Assembly: GCF_049671045.1 (NCBI RefSeq)
Contig: NZ_JBATUH010000055.1
Span: forward strand, 1 to 13,374
Direction of reading: 5' to 3'
From: Parvibaculum sp049671045
Lineage (GTDB): Bacteria > Pseudomonadota > Alphaproteobacteria > Parvibaculales > Parvibaculaceae
Length of the DNA stretch: 13,374 nucleotides
In this document: positions 6,839 to 13,021 of the stretch, piece after piece
Layout: the number at the start of each line of letters is the position of its first letter
Numbering within the stretch: position 1 is the stretch's first letter
Notes under the pieces: generated by a model
Told to the model about the DNA's origin: nothing
Seen by the model: only the letters and a program-made list of their open reading frames with translations
Database searches by the model: none
Translations under genes and position numbers: made by a program

Positions 6839-7297
6839 TCACGCGCCCATCTTGCGCTTGAGATCGATCATGTCGAGGCAGGCGGCCGCAGCCCCCCCGC
6901 CCTTGTTCTTTTCGTTGACCCGGGCGCGGGCCAGCGCCTGCGCCTCGTTTTCGACCGTCTGAATGCCGTTGCCGAGGGCGAGCGAGCGTTCGACCGCTAG
7001 GTCCATCAGCGCCCGCGCGGACTCGTTCGAGACGATGTCGTAATGCGTCGTCTCGCCGCGAATGACGCAGCCCAGTACGACGAACCCGTCGATCCGCTTC
7101 GTCACGCCGCCATGCGCCATCGCATCGAGCGCGAATTTCACCGCGGCGGGGATCTCCAGAACGCCGGGCACCTGGATGCGCTCCCAGGTCGCGCCCCGCC
7201 CCTCGATCTCGGCGATGGCGCCACGCGCCAGCTCGTCGGCGAGATGCTCGTAGAACCTCGCCTCGACAATCAGCACATGGGCCTTGGTGGTCTTCAA
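6839..7297 (-). CDS. ribH: RibH, 6,7-dimethyl-8-ribityllumazine synthase
   Basis: RibH condenses 5-amino-6-ribitylaminouracil with 3,4-dihydroxy-2-butanone 4-phosphate to form lumazine, the substrate of RibE. The 152-residue product has EARFYEHLADELARGA near residues 12-27, PGVLEIPAA near 44-52, VLGCVIRGETTHYDIV near 74-89 with the proposed catalytic His85, and NGIQTVENEAQALARA near 110-125. The start codon is TTG (7295-7297), with AAGGAG 8 nt upstream; there is no ATG alternative before the core fold. That TTG overlaps the TGA stop of the ribB(A) gene (TTGA), pointing to coupled translation. It follows the RibB-type gene, which supplies its second substrate. Confidence 0.96.
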   Translation of the reverse strand: MKTTKAHVLIVEARFYEHLADELARGAIAEIEGRGATWERIQVPGVLEIPAAVKFALDAMAHGGVTKRIDGFVVLGCVIRGETTHYDIVSNESARALMDLAVERSLALGNGIQTVENEAQALARARVNEKNKGGGAAAACLDMIDLKRKMGA

Positions 7298-8445
7298 GAT
7301 GCGATCTCCTTCGCCTTCTTCTCGCTAGATGCGCGCTTTGCGGAACTGATCGGCCGCTGGCCGACGATCTTCAATCCATAGCCGTCGAGGCCGACGATGC
7401 TGCGATCCGTGTCGGAGAGAAGGACCATGTCCCTCACGCCGAGATCAAGCAGGATCTGCGCGCCGACGCCATATTCGCGCAGACGCCGCGGCATGCGCTG
7501 CTCCACATTCTCGCCCTTGCGCAAGAGAAGATCGGAGACGACGGTCGCCGTCGTGTCGCGGATGATGACGATGACGCCGCGCCCTTCTTCCGAAATGATC
7601 TGCATCGCATCCTTGACGAGATCGGACCGCGATCCGGCAGCGCCGAGAATATCGTCGAACACGTTCATCGCATGCATGCGCACGAGCACGGGCTCCGGCG
7701 TCGAGATGTCGCCCTTCACCAGCGCGATGTGCTCGGCATATTCGACCGTGTTCAGATAGACCATCATCTTGAAGTCGCCGCCGAACTTGCTTTCGAGCTC
7801 TGTCTCGATGGCGCGATGGATGAAATGATCGTAGCGACGGCGATAGGCGATGAGATCGGCGATGGTCGCGATCTTGAGCCCGTGAAGCTGCGCGAACTGC
7901 ACGAGATCGGGCAGACGCGCCATCGTGCCGTCATCATTCATGATCTCGCAGATGACGCCTGCGGGATAAAGCCCGGCGAGGCGCGCGATATCGACCGCCG
8001 CTTCGGTGTGCCCGGCGCGAACAAGCACGCCGCCATCCTTGGCGACGAGCGGGAAGACGTGGCCCGGCGAGACGATGTCGTTCGGCCCCTTGGTCGGGTC
8101 GATGGCGACTGACACCGTATGCGCGCGATCATGCGCGGAAATGCCGGTCGAGATGCCTTCGCGCGCCTCGATCGAGACGGTGAAGGCCGTCTGGTTCCGC
8201 GACTGGTTGTTCTGCGACATGAACTGCAGGTTGAGCTGCTTTGCCCGGTCGGCCGTCAGCGTGAGGCACACGAGGCCGCGTCCGTACTTCGCCATGAAGT
8301 TGACGGCTTCCGGCGTACACATCTGCGCCGGGATGACCAGATCGCCTTCGTTCTCGCGATCCTCGGCATCGACAAGAATGAACATCTTGCCGTTGCGGGC
8401 GTCCTCGATGACCTCTTCGATAGACGAGAGATATTCCTTGTACAC
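7294..8445 (-). CDS. ribBA: RibB-type DHBP synthase fused to a degenerate GTP cyclohydrolase II domain
   Basis: The N-terminal half is 3,4-dihydroxy-2-butanone 4-phosphate synthase, making the four-carbon substrate of RibH from ribulose 5-phosphate. Its site residues look intact: VDAEDRENEGDLV near residues 25-37, HDRAHTV near 105-111, SPGHVFPL near 126-133, RAGHTEAAVD near 143-152 and NDDGTMAR near 170-177. The C-terminal half aligns in outline with GTP cyclohydrolase II (PVLVRMHAMNVFDDILG; GVGAQILLDLGVRDMVLLS; GLDGYGLKIV) but lacks the zinc Cys triad normally after the HSE motif and lacks the QEGRGIGL-type motif, so it is probably not a cyclohydrolase; ribA would then be elsewhere. Start: GTG at 8443-8445 has AAGGA 9 nt upstream. 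A TTG at 8452-8454, overlapping the ribE stop, is the alternative and would add three residues. Confidence 0.92.
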   Translation of the reverse strand: MYKEYLSSIEEVIEDARNGKMFILVDAEDRENEGDLVIPAQMCTPEAVNFMAKYGRGLVCLTLTADRAKQLNLQFMSQNNQSRNQTAFTVSIEAREGISTGISAHDRAHTVSVAIDPTKGPNDIVSPGHVFPLVAKDGGVLVRAGHTEAAVDIARLAGLYPAGVICEIMNDDGTMARLPDLVQFAQLHGLKIATIADLIAYRRRYDHFIHRAIETELESKFGGDFKMMVYLNTVEYAEHIALVKGDISTPEPVLVRMHAMNVFDDILGAAGSRSDLVKDAMQIISEEGRGVIVIIRDTTATVVSDLLLRKGENVEQRMPRRLREYGVGAQILLDLGVRDMVLLSDTDRSIVGLDGYGLKIVGQRPISSAKRASSEKKAKEIAS

Positions 8446-8450
8446 GATGC

Positions 8451-9077
8451 TCAATCCTTCTCTGCCAGCCGGGCGACATACCTGGCCAGCATGTCGATTT
8501 CAAGATTAACGGCATCCCCGCACTTCGCCTGCCCCCAGGTCGTCACCGCCTGGGTGTGGGGGATGATATTGACGCCGAACCGCGTGCGGCCCGCATTGGA
8601 GCCCTCGCGCATGTCCTCGACCTCGTTGACGGTAAGCGATGTTCCGTCGATCGTCACCGATCCCTTGGGCGCGATGAAGCGTCCGAGCGCGGCGGGCGCC
8701 TCGAAGGTGAAGCGCATGGAATCGCCGTCCGGGCGCATCTCGACGATCTCGCCCACGCCATCGACATGGCCGCTCACGATGTGGCCGCCAAGCTCGTCGC
8801 CCGCCTTCAGCGCGCGTTCGAGATTGATGGGCGTTCCCGCTTCCCAGCGGCCGAGCGTCGTGCAGGCGAGCGTCTCGGCCGAGGCATCGACTGAGAACCA
8901 ACCCTTGCCGTCCGCCCGTCCCTTTTCGACGACGGTGAGGCAGCAGCCCGAGCACGCGATCGACGCGCCTATGGCGATGCCGTCCGGATCATAGCTGGTC
9001 TCGATCACGAAGCGCGTATCGCCGCGCTGCTCGACCGATTTGATGCGTCCCACATCCGTGACGATACCGGTAAACAT
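8451..9077 (-). CDS. ribE: RibE, riboflavin synthase alpha subunit
   Basis: Riboflavin synthase dismutates two molecules of lumazine into riboflavin and a pyrimidine that RibH can reuse. The 208-residue product consists of two repeated lumazine-binding domains. It starts with MFTGIV, and has ACSGCCLTVV near residues 41-50, INLERALKAGDELGGHIVSG near 84-103 leading into HVDGVGEI, GSVTIDGTSLTVNEVE near 139-154, and FGVNIIPHT near 167-175 before the TTW turn and DMLARYVARL near 195-204. The ATG directly abuts the TGA of ribD with no intervening base and there is no clear Shine-Dalgarno, so translation probably relies on ribosomes finishing ribD. The gene is called ribE or ribC depending on the genome. 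Confidence 0.96.
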   Translation of the reverse strand: MFTGIVTDVGRIKSVEQRGDTRFVIETSYDPDGIAIGASIACSGCCLTVVEKGRADGKGWFSVDASAETLACTTLGRWEAGTPINLERALKAGDELGGHIVSGHVDGVGEIVEMRPDGDSMRFTFEAPAALGRFIAPKGSVTIDGTSLTVNEVEDMREGSNAGRTRFGVNIIPHTQAVTTWGQAKCGDAVNLEIDMLARYVARLAEKD

Positions 9078-10187
9078 TCAGTGCCGAACCACATAGCTGG
9101 AGAGAGTGTCGTCGCCGAGCGACTGGGTTTCCTTGAGGACGAGCGACGGCGCCTTGCCCAGCGTATCGACGCCGAGCGAGGCGACGCCGCTTGTGCCGTC
9201 GCCGCCGATGATCCGTGGCGCGCAGAACCATTCGATGCGATCGACGCGGTGAGCGCGAATGAGCGAGGCCGCAAGCCGCGCTCCGCCCTCGACGAGGAGG
9301 CGCGTGATGCCGCGTTCTCCCAGAAGGCCGAGCGCTTTCTGCATGTCCATATGCTCATCCGCGCCCTTCGGCACGTCGATGAGTTCGACCCCGCATTCCT
9401 CGAAGGCGGCGCGGCGCGCAGCATCTCCGCCTGCCATCGTCAGCAGCCAGACGGGCGCACCCGCGCGCGCATCGCGCACGAGCTTCGATGTCAGGGGCAG
9501 GCGAAGCCGTCCATCCGCGACGATGCGGGTGGGCGAGCGATCCTCGAGGCCGGGCAACCGGCAATCGAGCATGGGATCATCGACGATGGCGGTCGCGCTG
9601 CCGACCATGATGGCGTCATGCGTCGCGCGCAGGAGATGGCCGCGCGCGCGCGCCGCCTCGCCGGTGATCCATCGGCTGTGGCCCGAATGGGTGGCGGTCT
9701 TGCCGTCGGCCGATGTCGCGAGCTTCAGCGTGACCAGCGGGCGGCCATCCATGACCTTGAGGAAAAACCCCTGATTGAGGGCGCGCGCCTCGGCCTCGAG
9801 CACATTCTCGACCACCTCGATGCCCGCCTCGCGGAGCATGGTATAGCCCTTCCCCGCCACGCGCGGGTCGGGGTCGGAAACGGCGCCGACCACGCGGGCG
9901 ATCCCCGCCTCGATCAGCGCGCCCGCGCAGGGCGGCGTCCGGCCGTGATGAGCGCAGGGCTCGAGCGTGACATAGGCGGTGGCGCCGCGCGCCGCCTCCC
10001 CCGCCCGGACAAGCGCCTCCGTCTCGGCATGGGGCCGGCCACCCTTCTGCGTCCAGCCGCGCCCGACGACGATGCCATCCCTGACGATGATGCAGCCCAC
10101 CGCCGGGTTTGGCGCGACGATGCCCAGTCCCCGCTCCGCGAGGCTGAGCGCCATTTTCATGAAGTCGCTATCCGTGGCTCGCGCCAT
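9078..10187 (-). CDS. ribD: RibD, bifunctional riboflavin pyrimidine deaminase/reductase
   Basis: RibD deaminates the GTP cyclohydrolase product and then reduces the ribosyl side chain. In the 369-residue product, the N-terminal CMP/dCMP-deaminase-like zinc domain has HAE at residues 53-55 and PCAHHGRTPPC at 77-87 (Cys78 and Cys87). The C-terminal reductase domain shows RPLVTLKLATSADGKTA near 149-165, RWITGEAAR near 172-180, AIMVGSATAIVDDP near 192-205 and LLVEGGARL near 297-305. The frame opens at TTG 10197-10199, but the ATG at 10185-10187 gives the usual family start and is preferred; the Shine-Dalgarno is GGGA/GCGGG-like and not strong. It lies 35 nt after nrdR and abuts ribE. Confidence 0.94.
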   Translation of the reverse strand: MARATDSDFMKMALSLAERGLGIVAPNPAVGCIIVRDGIVVGRGWTQKGGRPHAETEALVRAGEAARGATAYVTLEPCAHHGRTPPCAGALIEAGIARVVGAVSDPDPRVAGKGYTMLREAGIEVVENVLEAEARALNQGFFLKVMDGRPLVTLKLATSADGKTATHSGHSRWITGEAARARGHLLRATHDAIMVGSATAIVDDPMLDCRLPGLEDRSPTRIVADGRLRLPLTSKLVRDARAGAPVWLLTMAGGDAARRAAFEECGVELIDVPKGADEHMDMQKALGLLGERGITRLLVEGGARLAASLIRAHRVDRIEWFCAPRIIGGDGTSGVASLGVDTLGKAPSLVLKETQSLGDDTLSSYVVRH

Positions 10188-10222
10188 CCCGCATCCCAAA
10201 ACTGATCTTGGGGCGAGTGGCT

Positions 10223-10702
10223 TCAGCGGTCGTCGTCGATCTCGTCGCGACCCGGGCCGCTGAGTTCGCCCAGAAATTCCTCGAAATCCTTAGCTTCGCG
10301 GAAATTCTTGTAAACCGATGCGAAGCGGACATACGCGACGGCGTCCAGAGAGCTCAGGCCTTCCATCACGAGCCGCCCGACAACCGCCGAGGGTATCTCG
10401 CTTTCGCCCATGCTCTCGAGCCGGCGTACGATGCCGCTCACCATACGCTCAATGCGGTCTTGCTCAACAGGGCGTTTGCGCATCGCGATTTGCACGGAAC
10501 GCATGAGTTTATCGCGGTCAAAGGGCACCCGCCGGCCATTCGCCTTGATGATGGTCAGCTCGCGAAGCTGCACGCGCTCGAAGGTCGTGAACCGCCCCCC
10601 GCAGGCGGCGCAGAAGCGCCGCCGTCTGATCGCAGTATTGTCCTCCGTGGGACGTGAGTCCTTCACCTGCGTGTCTTCATTGCCGCAATATGGACAACGC
10701 AT
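10223..10702 (-). CDS. nrdR: NrdR, ribonucleotide reductase transcriptional repressor
   Basis: NrdR is a nucleotide-sensing repressor that binds NrdR boxes ahead of ribonucleotide reductase operons. The 159-residue product has the zinc ribbon with Cys3, Cys6, Cys31 and Cys34 (MRCPYCG and FCAACGGRF), a basic RRRR between them, then an ATP-cone domain from about residue 49 to 139 (VIKANG-type IIKANGRRVPFDRDKL, then RFASVYKNF near 126-134). An acidic tail ends the protein. The ATG at 10700-10702 follows AGAGGGG at very short spacing. It lies between glyA and ribD, a standard alphaproteobacterial arrangement; the stretch after glyA is only 66 nt, so co-transcription is likely. Confidence 0.96.
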   Translation of the reverse strand: MRCPYCGNEDTQVKDSRPTEDNTAIRRRRFCAACGGRFTTFERVQLRELTIIKANGRRVPFDRDKLMRSVQIAMRKRPVEQDRIERMVSGIVRRLESMGESEIPSAVVGRLVMEGLSSLDAVAYVRFASVYKNFREAKDFEEFLGELSGPGRDEIDDDR

Positions 10703-10757
10703 CCCCTCTAGCCCCCAATTCCTTCACTTCGCCTCGACAGTCCCGTGGCTGGCGCCC

Positions 10758-10779
10758 GCCCGCAAATCCTATTGCGGGC
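10758..10779 (-). other. Stem-loop spanning the glyA stop codon
   Basis: Arms GCCCGCAA and TTGCGGGC pair perfectly over 8 bp with a 6-nt loop; on the minus strand the glyA TAG stop (10769-10771) is in the loop and the last coding bases form the first arm. No U-tract follows, so it is not a normal intrinsic terminator. It could protect a processed 3' end of glyA mRNA or slow read-through into nrdR. Confidence 0.4.
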
Positions 10780-12085
10780 CGCCATAGATCGGGAACCGCT
10801 TGCAGAGATCGATGACCCGTTCCTTCACGGACGCCTCGACGGCCGCGTTGCCCTCGTCGCCATTCTGGGCGAGCCCGGCCAGCACCTCGGTGATGAGCTT
10901 GCCGACGAACTGGAACTCCGCAACGCCGAAGCCCCGCGTCGTCCCTGCCGGCGTCCCGAGCCGCACGCCGGACGTGACCGTCGGCTTCTCGGGGTCGAAC
11001 GGAATGCCGTTCTTGTTGCAGGTGATGTTGGCGCGCTCCAGCGCGGCTTCCGCCACCTTGCCCGTGAGCTTCTTGGGCCGCAGATCGACCAGCATGAGAT
11101 GCGTGTCGGTGCCGCCCGAAACGATCGCGAAACCGGCCTCGCCGAGCGTCGCGGCAAGCGCGCGCGCATTCTCGACGACCGACTTCGCATAGAGCTTGAA
11201 TTCGGGCCGCAGCGCCTCGCCGAAGGCGACCGCCTTGCCGGCGATCACATGCATGAGCGGGCCGCCCTGGATGCCCGGGAAGATGGCGGAGTTGATCTTC
11301 TTGCCGATCTCTTCGTTGTTGGAAAGGATCATGCCGCCGCGCGGACCGCGCAGCGTCTTGTGCGTGGTCGTCGTCACGATGTCGGCGAAAGGCAGTGGGC
11401 TCGGATGCGCGCCGCCCGCCACGAGGCCGGCGAAATGCGCCATGTCGACCATGAGGAGCGCGCCGACCGAATCCGCGATCTCCCGGAACGCCTTGAAGTC
11501 GATGATGCGCGGATAGGCCGATCCGCCCGCGATGATGAGCTTGGGCTTGTGTTCGCGCGCGAGGCTCTCGACCTCATCGAGATCGATCTGATGGTCCTGC
11601 TTGCGCACGCCGTACTGCACGGCATTGAACCACTTGCCCGACTGGTTCGGTGCCGCGCCATGGGTGAGATGCCCGCCCGCGGCGAGGCTCATGCCGAGGA
11701 TGGTGTCGCCCGGCTTCAGAAGCGCCATCATCACGCCCTGATTGGCCTGTGAGCCGGAATTCGGCTGCACGTTCACATAGGCGCAGTTGAAGAGCCGCTT
11801 CGCCCTCTCGATCGCCAGTTCCTCGGCGATGTCCACGAATTCGCAGCCGCCATAGTAGCGCTTGCCCGGATAACCTTCGGCGTACTTGTTCGTCATGATC
11901 GAGCCCTGCGCCTCGAGCACGGCGCGCGACACGATGTTCTCCGAGGCGATCAGCTCGATCTCGGTCTGCTGCCGGCGAAGCTCCTTCTCGATCGCATGCA
12001 GGATCTCGGGATCGCTCTGGGCGAGGCCATCTGTGAAAAAGCCCGAGGCGGTGCCCCGTCCGGCCACTGCGCTGCTGGATGACAT
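10769..12085 (-). CDS. glyA: GlyA, serine hydroxymethyltransferase
   Basis: GlyA is the PLP enzyme that converts serine and tetrahydrofolate to glycine and 5,10-methylene-tetrahydrofolate, the main one-carbon source. The 438-residue product is complete. Visible blocks are ELIASENIVSRAVLEAQGS near residues 44-62, NKYAEGYPGKRYYGGCEFVD near 66-85, NVQPNSGSQANQ near 105-116, MVDMAHFAGLVAGG near 212-225 and the PLP-lysine motif TTTTHKTLRGPRGG near 238-251 with Lys243. Compared with E. coli, it has about 13 extra N-terminal residues rich in Ser, Ala and Gly. The ATG at 12083-12085 has AAGG about 9 nt upstream. It is first in the minus-strand block that continues with nrdR and the riboflavin genes, and its long leader carries a strong hairpin. 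Confidence 0.97.
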   Translation of the reverse strand: MSSSSAVAGRGTASGFFTDGLAQSDPEILHAIEKELRRQQTEIELIASENIVSRAVLEAQGSIMTNKYAEGYPGKRYYGGCEFVDIAEELAIERAKRLFNCAYVNVQPNSGSQANQGVMMALLKPGDTILGMSLAAGGHLTHGAAPNQSGKWFNAVQYGVRKQDHQIDLDEVESLAREHKPKLIIAGGSAYPRIIDFKAFREIADSVGALLMVDMAHFAGLVAGGAHPSPLPFADIVTTTTHKTLRGPRGGMILSNNEEIGKKINSAIFPGIQGGPLMHVIAGKAVAFGEALRPEFKLYAKSVVENARALAATLGEAGFAIVSGGTDTHLMLVDLRPKKLTGKVAEAALERANITCNKNGIPFDPEKPTVTSGVRLGTPAGTTRGFGVAEFQFVGKLITEVLAGLAQNGDEGNAAVEASVKERVIDLCKRFPIYGGPQ

Positions 12086-12120
12086 TGACTGAACCTTCTT
12101 CGACGGAATGAGACGAACTG

Positions 12121-12182
12121 CCGGATTGAATCCCGGTAGCCGGACTGGCGGCGCGCCGCCTCCGGCTCACCGTGGCGTGATA
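12121..12182 (-). promoter_or_regulatory. glyA leader with strong GC-rich hairpin
   Basis: On the transcript side, a stem made of AGCCGGA/TCCGGCT (plus positions 12138-12144 and 12161-12167) encloses the 14-bp palindrome GGCGGCGCGCCGCC (12147-12160) with a 2-nt bulge. A second, weaker element, CCGGATT/AATCCCGG (12121-12136), lies between it and the start. There is no U-tract, so no normal terminator. The upstream end overlaps the candidate -10 (12177-12182). It could be a regulatory leader structure or a DNA-binding palindrome; no known riboswitch class was recognised. Confidence 0.4.
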
Positions 12183-12206
12183 CCACATATCGCGATTGGG
12201 GGCCAA
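12177..12206 (-). promoter_or_regulatory. Candidate glyA promoter
   Basis: On the minus strand TTGGCC (-35, 12201-12206), an 18-nt spacer and TATCAC (-10, 12177-12182). Each box matches the sigma70 consensus only partly. It would give a leader of about 85 nt, including the GC-rich hairpin. A TATAGT at 12213-12218 is an alternative -10 but has no good -35. Confidence 0.3.
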
Positions 12207-12477
12207 TGCACCACTATAAAACTTGACCTTGGTCCGTCCGACAGCATTTCAAGATTTAACGCAGCGTAAGGCTTGAAATCTTCTCGCGGGGAGGCAGGCA
12301 CCACGTATTTTCAGGCTGGCGAATGCGTCCCCTCAGGCCATCGCCAAGAGCTAATACCCGCCCCCTCATGTATTCGGCCCCAAAAAAGACTTCTGTGTCG
12401 CTGGAATGTGGTCTTCGGGCCGAAAGAAAACACAAAGACAAGATAAACGCCTACTGTACAGCTTGATCCCCAGAGAC
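12207..12477. other. Non-coding gap between glyA and mucR with several stem-loops
   Basis: I see no convincing gene in this stretch. It contains a 7-bp pair TTTCAAG/CTTGAAA (12247-12253 with 12272-12278), which competes with AAGATTT/AAATCTT (12251-12257 with 12276-12282); a 6-bp pair TGGCGA/TCGCCA (12317-12346); and a larger imperfect stem-loop with an 8-bp outer stem TTCGGCCC/GGGCCGAA and a 5-bp inner stem AAGAC/GTCTT (12373-12424). A TTGACC at 12223-12228 could be a plus-strand -35, but the -10 is unclear. The palindrome CTGTACAG is at 12454-12461. A small RNA or a long mucR leader is possible but unproven. Confidence 0.3.
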
Positions 12478-12506
12478 TTAACGCGCTAGATAAGTATCCA
12501 TATTCT
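12478..12506 (+). promoter_or_regulatory. Candidate promoter of the mucR-like gene
   Basis: TTAACG (-35, 12478-12483) and TATTCT (-10, 12501-12506) are spaced by 17 nt, each with 4 of 6 consensus bases. The segment 12443-12507 is unusually rich in TpA steps for this GC-rich window (about nine by eye), a feature of DNA bound by MucR-type proteins. CTAGA and TCTAG (12485-12489 and 12503-12507) form an inverted pair around the -10 region. A GATTC (GANTC type) lies at 12516-12520, just after the expected start of transcription. Autoregulation is an inference. Confidence 0.4.
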
Positions 12507-12562
12507 AGGGACAGAGATTCGTTTGGCGGCGATTGCCGTGCGGCAAAAAGGTGTTATCGGCA

Positions 12563-13015
12563 ATGAGCGATACCAAGAACAAGACTGATGGCACAATGCC
12601 AGGACTACTTCGCCTGGCCAGCGATATCGTTTCCGCATATGTGAGTAAAAATGCCGTAGCGGCCACGGATCTGCCCGGTATGATCCGGACCGTCCACAAC
12701 ACGCTCGCCGAGCTCGAGCGCAGCGGGGACAGCGTCGCGGCCGCCCAGGAACTGACACCGGCCGTCCCGATCAAGAAGTCGGTGACGCCCGATCACATCA
12801 TCTGTCTGGAAGACGGCAAGAAGCTGAAAATGCTCAAGCGCTATCTGCGCTCGCAGTTCGGGTTGTCGCCGGAGGAATATCGCGCCCGCTGGGGCCTGCC
12901 CGTCGACTATCCGATGGTGGCACCCAACTACGCCGCGCAGCGCTCCCGCCTCGCCAAGCAGATCGGGCTCGGCCGCACCAGCCCCAGCACGCCGCGCGGC
13001 CGTCGCAAGAAATAA
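12563..13015 (+). CDS. Ros/MucR-family transcriptional regulator with altered zinc-finger ligands
   Basis: Ros/MucR proteins are alphaproteobacterial DNA-binding silencers that act on AT-rich promoters and control exopolysaccharide, cell-cycle and virulence genes. The 150-residue product has an N-terminal oligomerisation-type region (LLRLASDIVSAYVSKNAVA near residues 15-33) and the conserved block KKSVTPDHIICLEDGKKLK (71-89), then MLKRYLRSQFGLSPEEYRARW and YPMVAPNYAAQRSRLAKQIG (116-135), ending in a basic tail. At the zinc-finger position the residues are Cys81, Asp84, Tyr94 and Gln98, where Ros has Cys, Cys, His, His. Start: the ATG at 12563-12565 is chosen, with AAGG about 11 nt upstream; the frame also opens at TTG 12533 and GTG 12551. 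It is convergent with the next gene, only 6 nt apart. Family certain; target genes unknown. Confidence 0.92.
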   Translation: MSDTKNKTDGTMPGLLRLASDIVSAYVSKNAVAATDLPGMIRTVHNTLAELERSGDSVAAAQELTPAVPIKKSVTPDHIICLEDGKKLKMLKRYLRSQFGLSPEEYRARWGLPVDYPMVAPNYAAQRSRLAKQIGLGRTSPSTPRGRRKK

Positions 13016-13021
13016 TCATTC

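Noticed and set aside
9081..10205. A 374-codon open frame on the plus strand, antisense to ribD
   Set aside because: Same GC-rich shadow effect; composition dominated by Arg, Ala, His and Asp, no motif, and ribD on the other strand is complete.
10188..10222. FMN riboswitch ahead of the riboflavin genes
   Set aside because: Only 35 nt separate nrdR and ribD, too short for an RFN element, and no RFN-like motif was noticed ahead of glyA either.
12256..12441. A 61-codon minus-strand frame in the glyA-mucR gap
   Set aside because: No Shine-Dalgarno, no recognisable motif, and it covers predicted stem-loops; length is within chance expectation.
12368..12466. A 32-codon plus-strand frame starting at ATG 12368 in the glyA-mucR gap
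   Set aside because: The Lys-rich peptide has no good ribosome binding site and no similarity I recognise; kept out unless ribosome profiling shows translation.
12086..12562. Possible 6S RNA, SAM/SAH or glycine riboswitch near glyA
   Set aside because: I could not find the long closed stem with central bubble of 6S RNA or any conserved riboswitch core; only generic stem-loops are visible.
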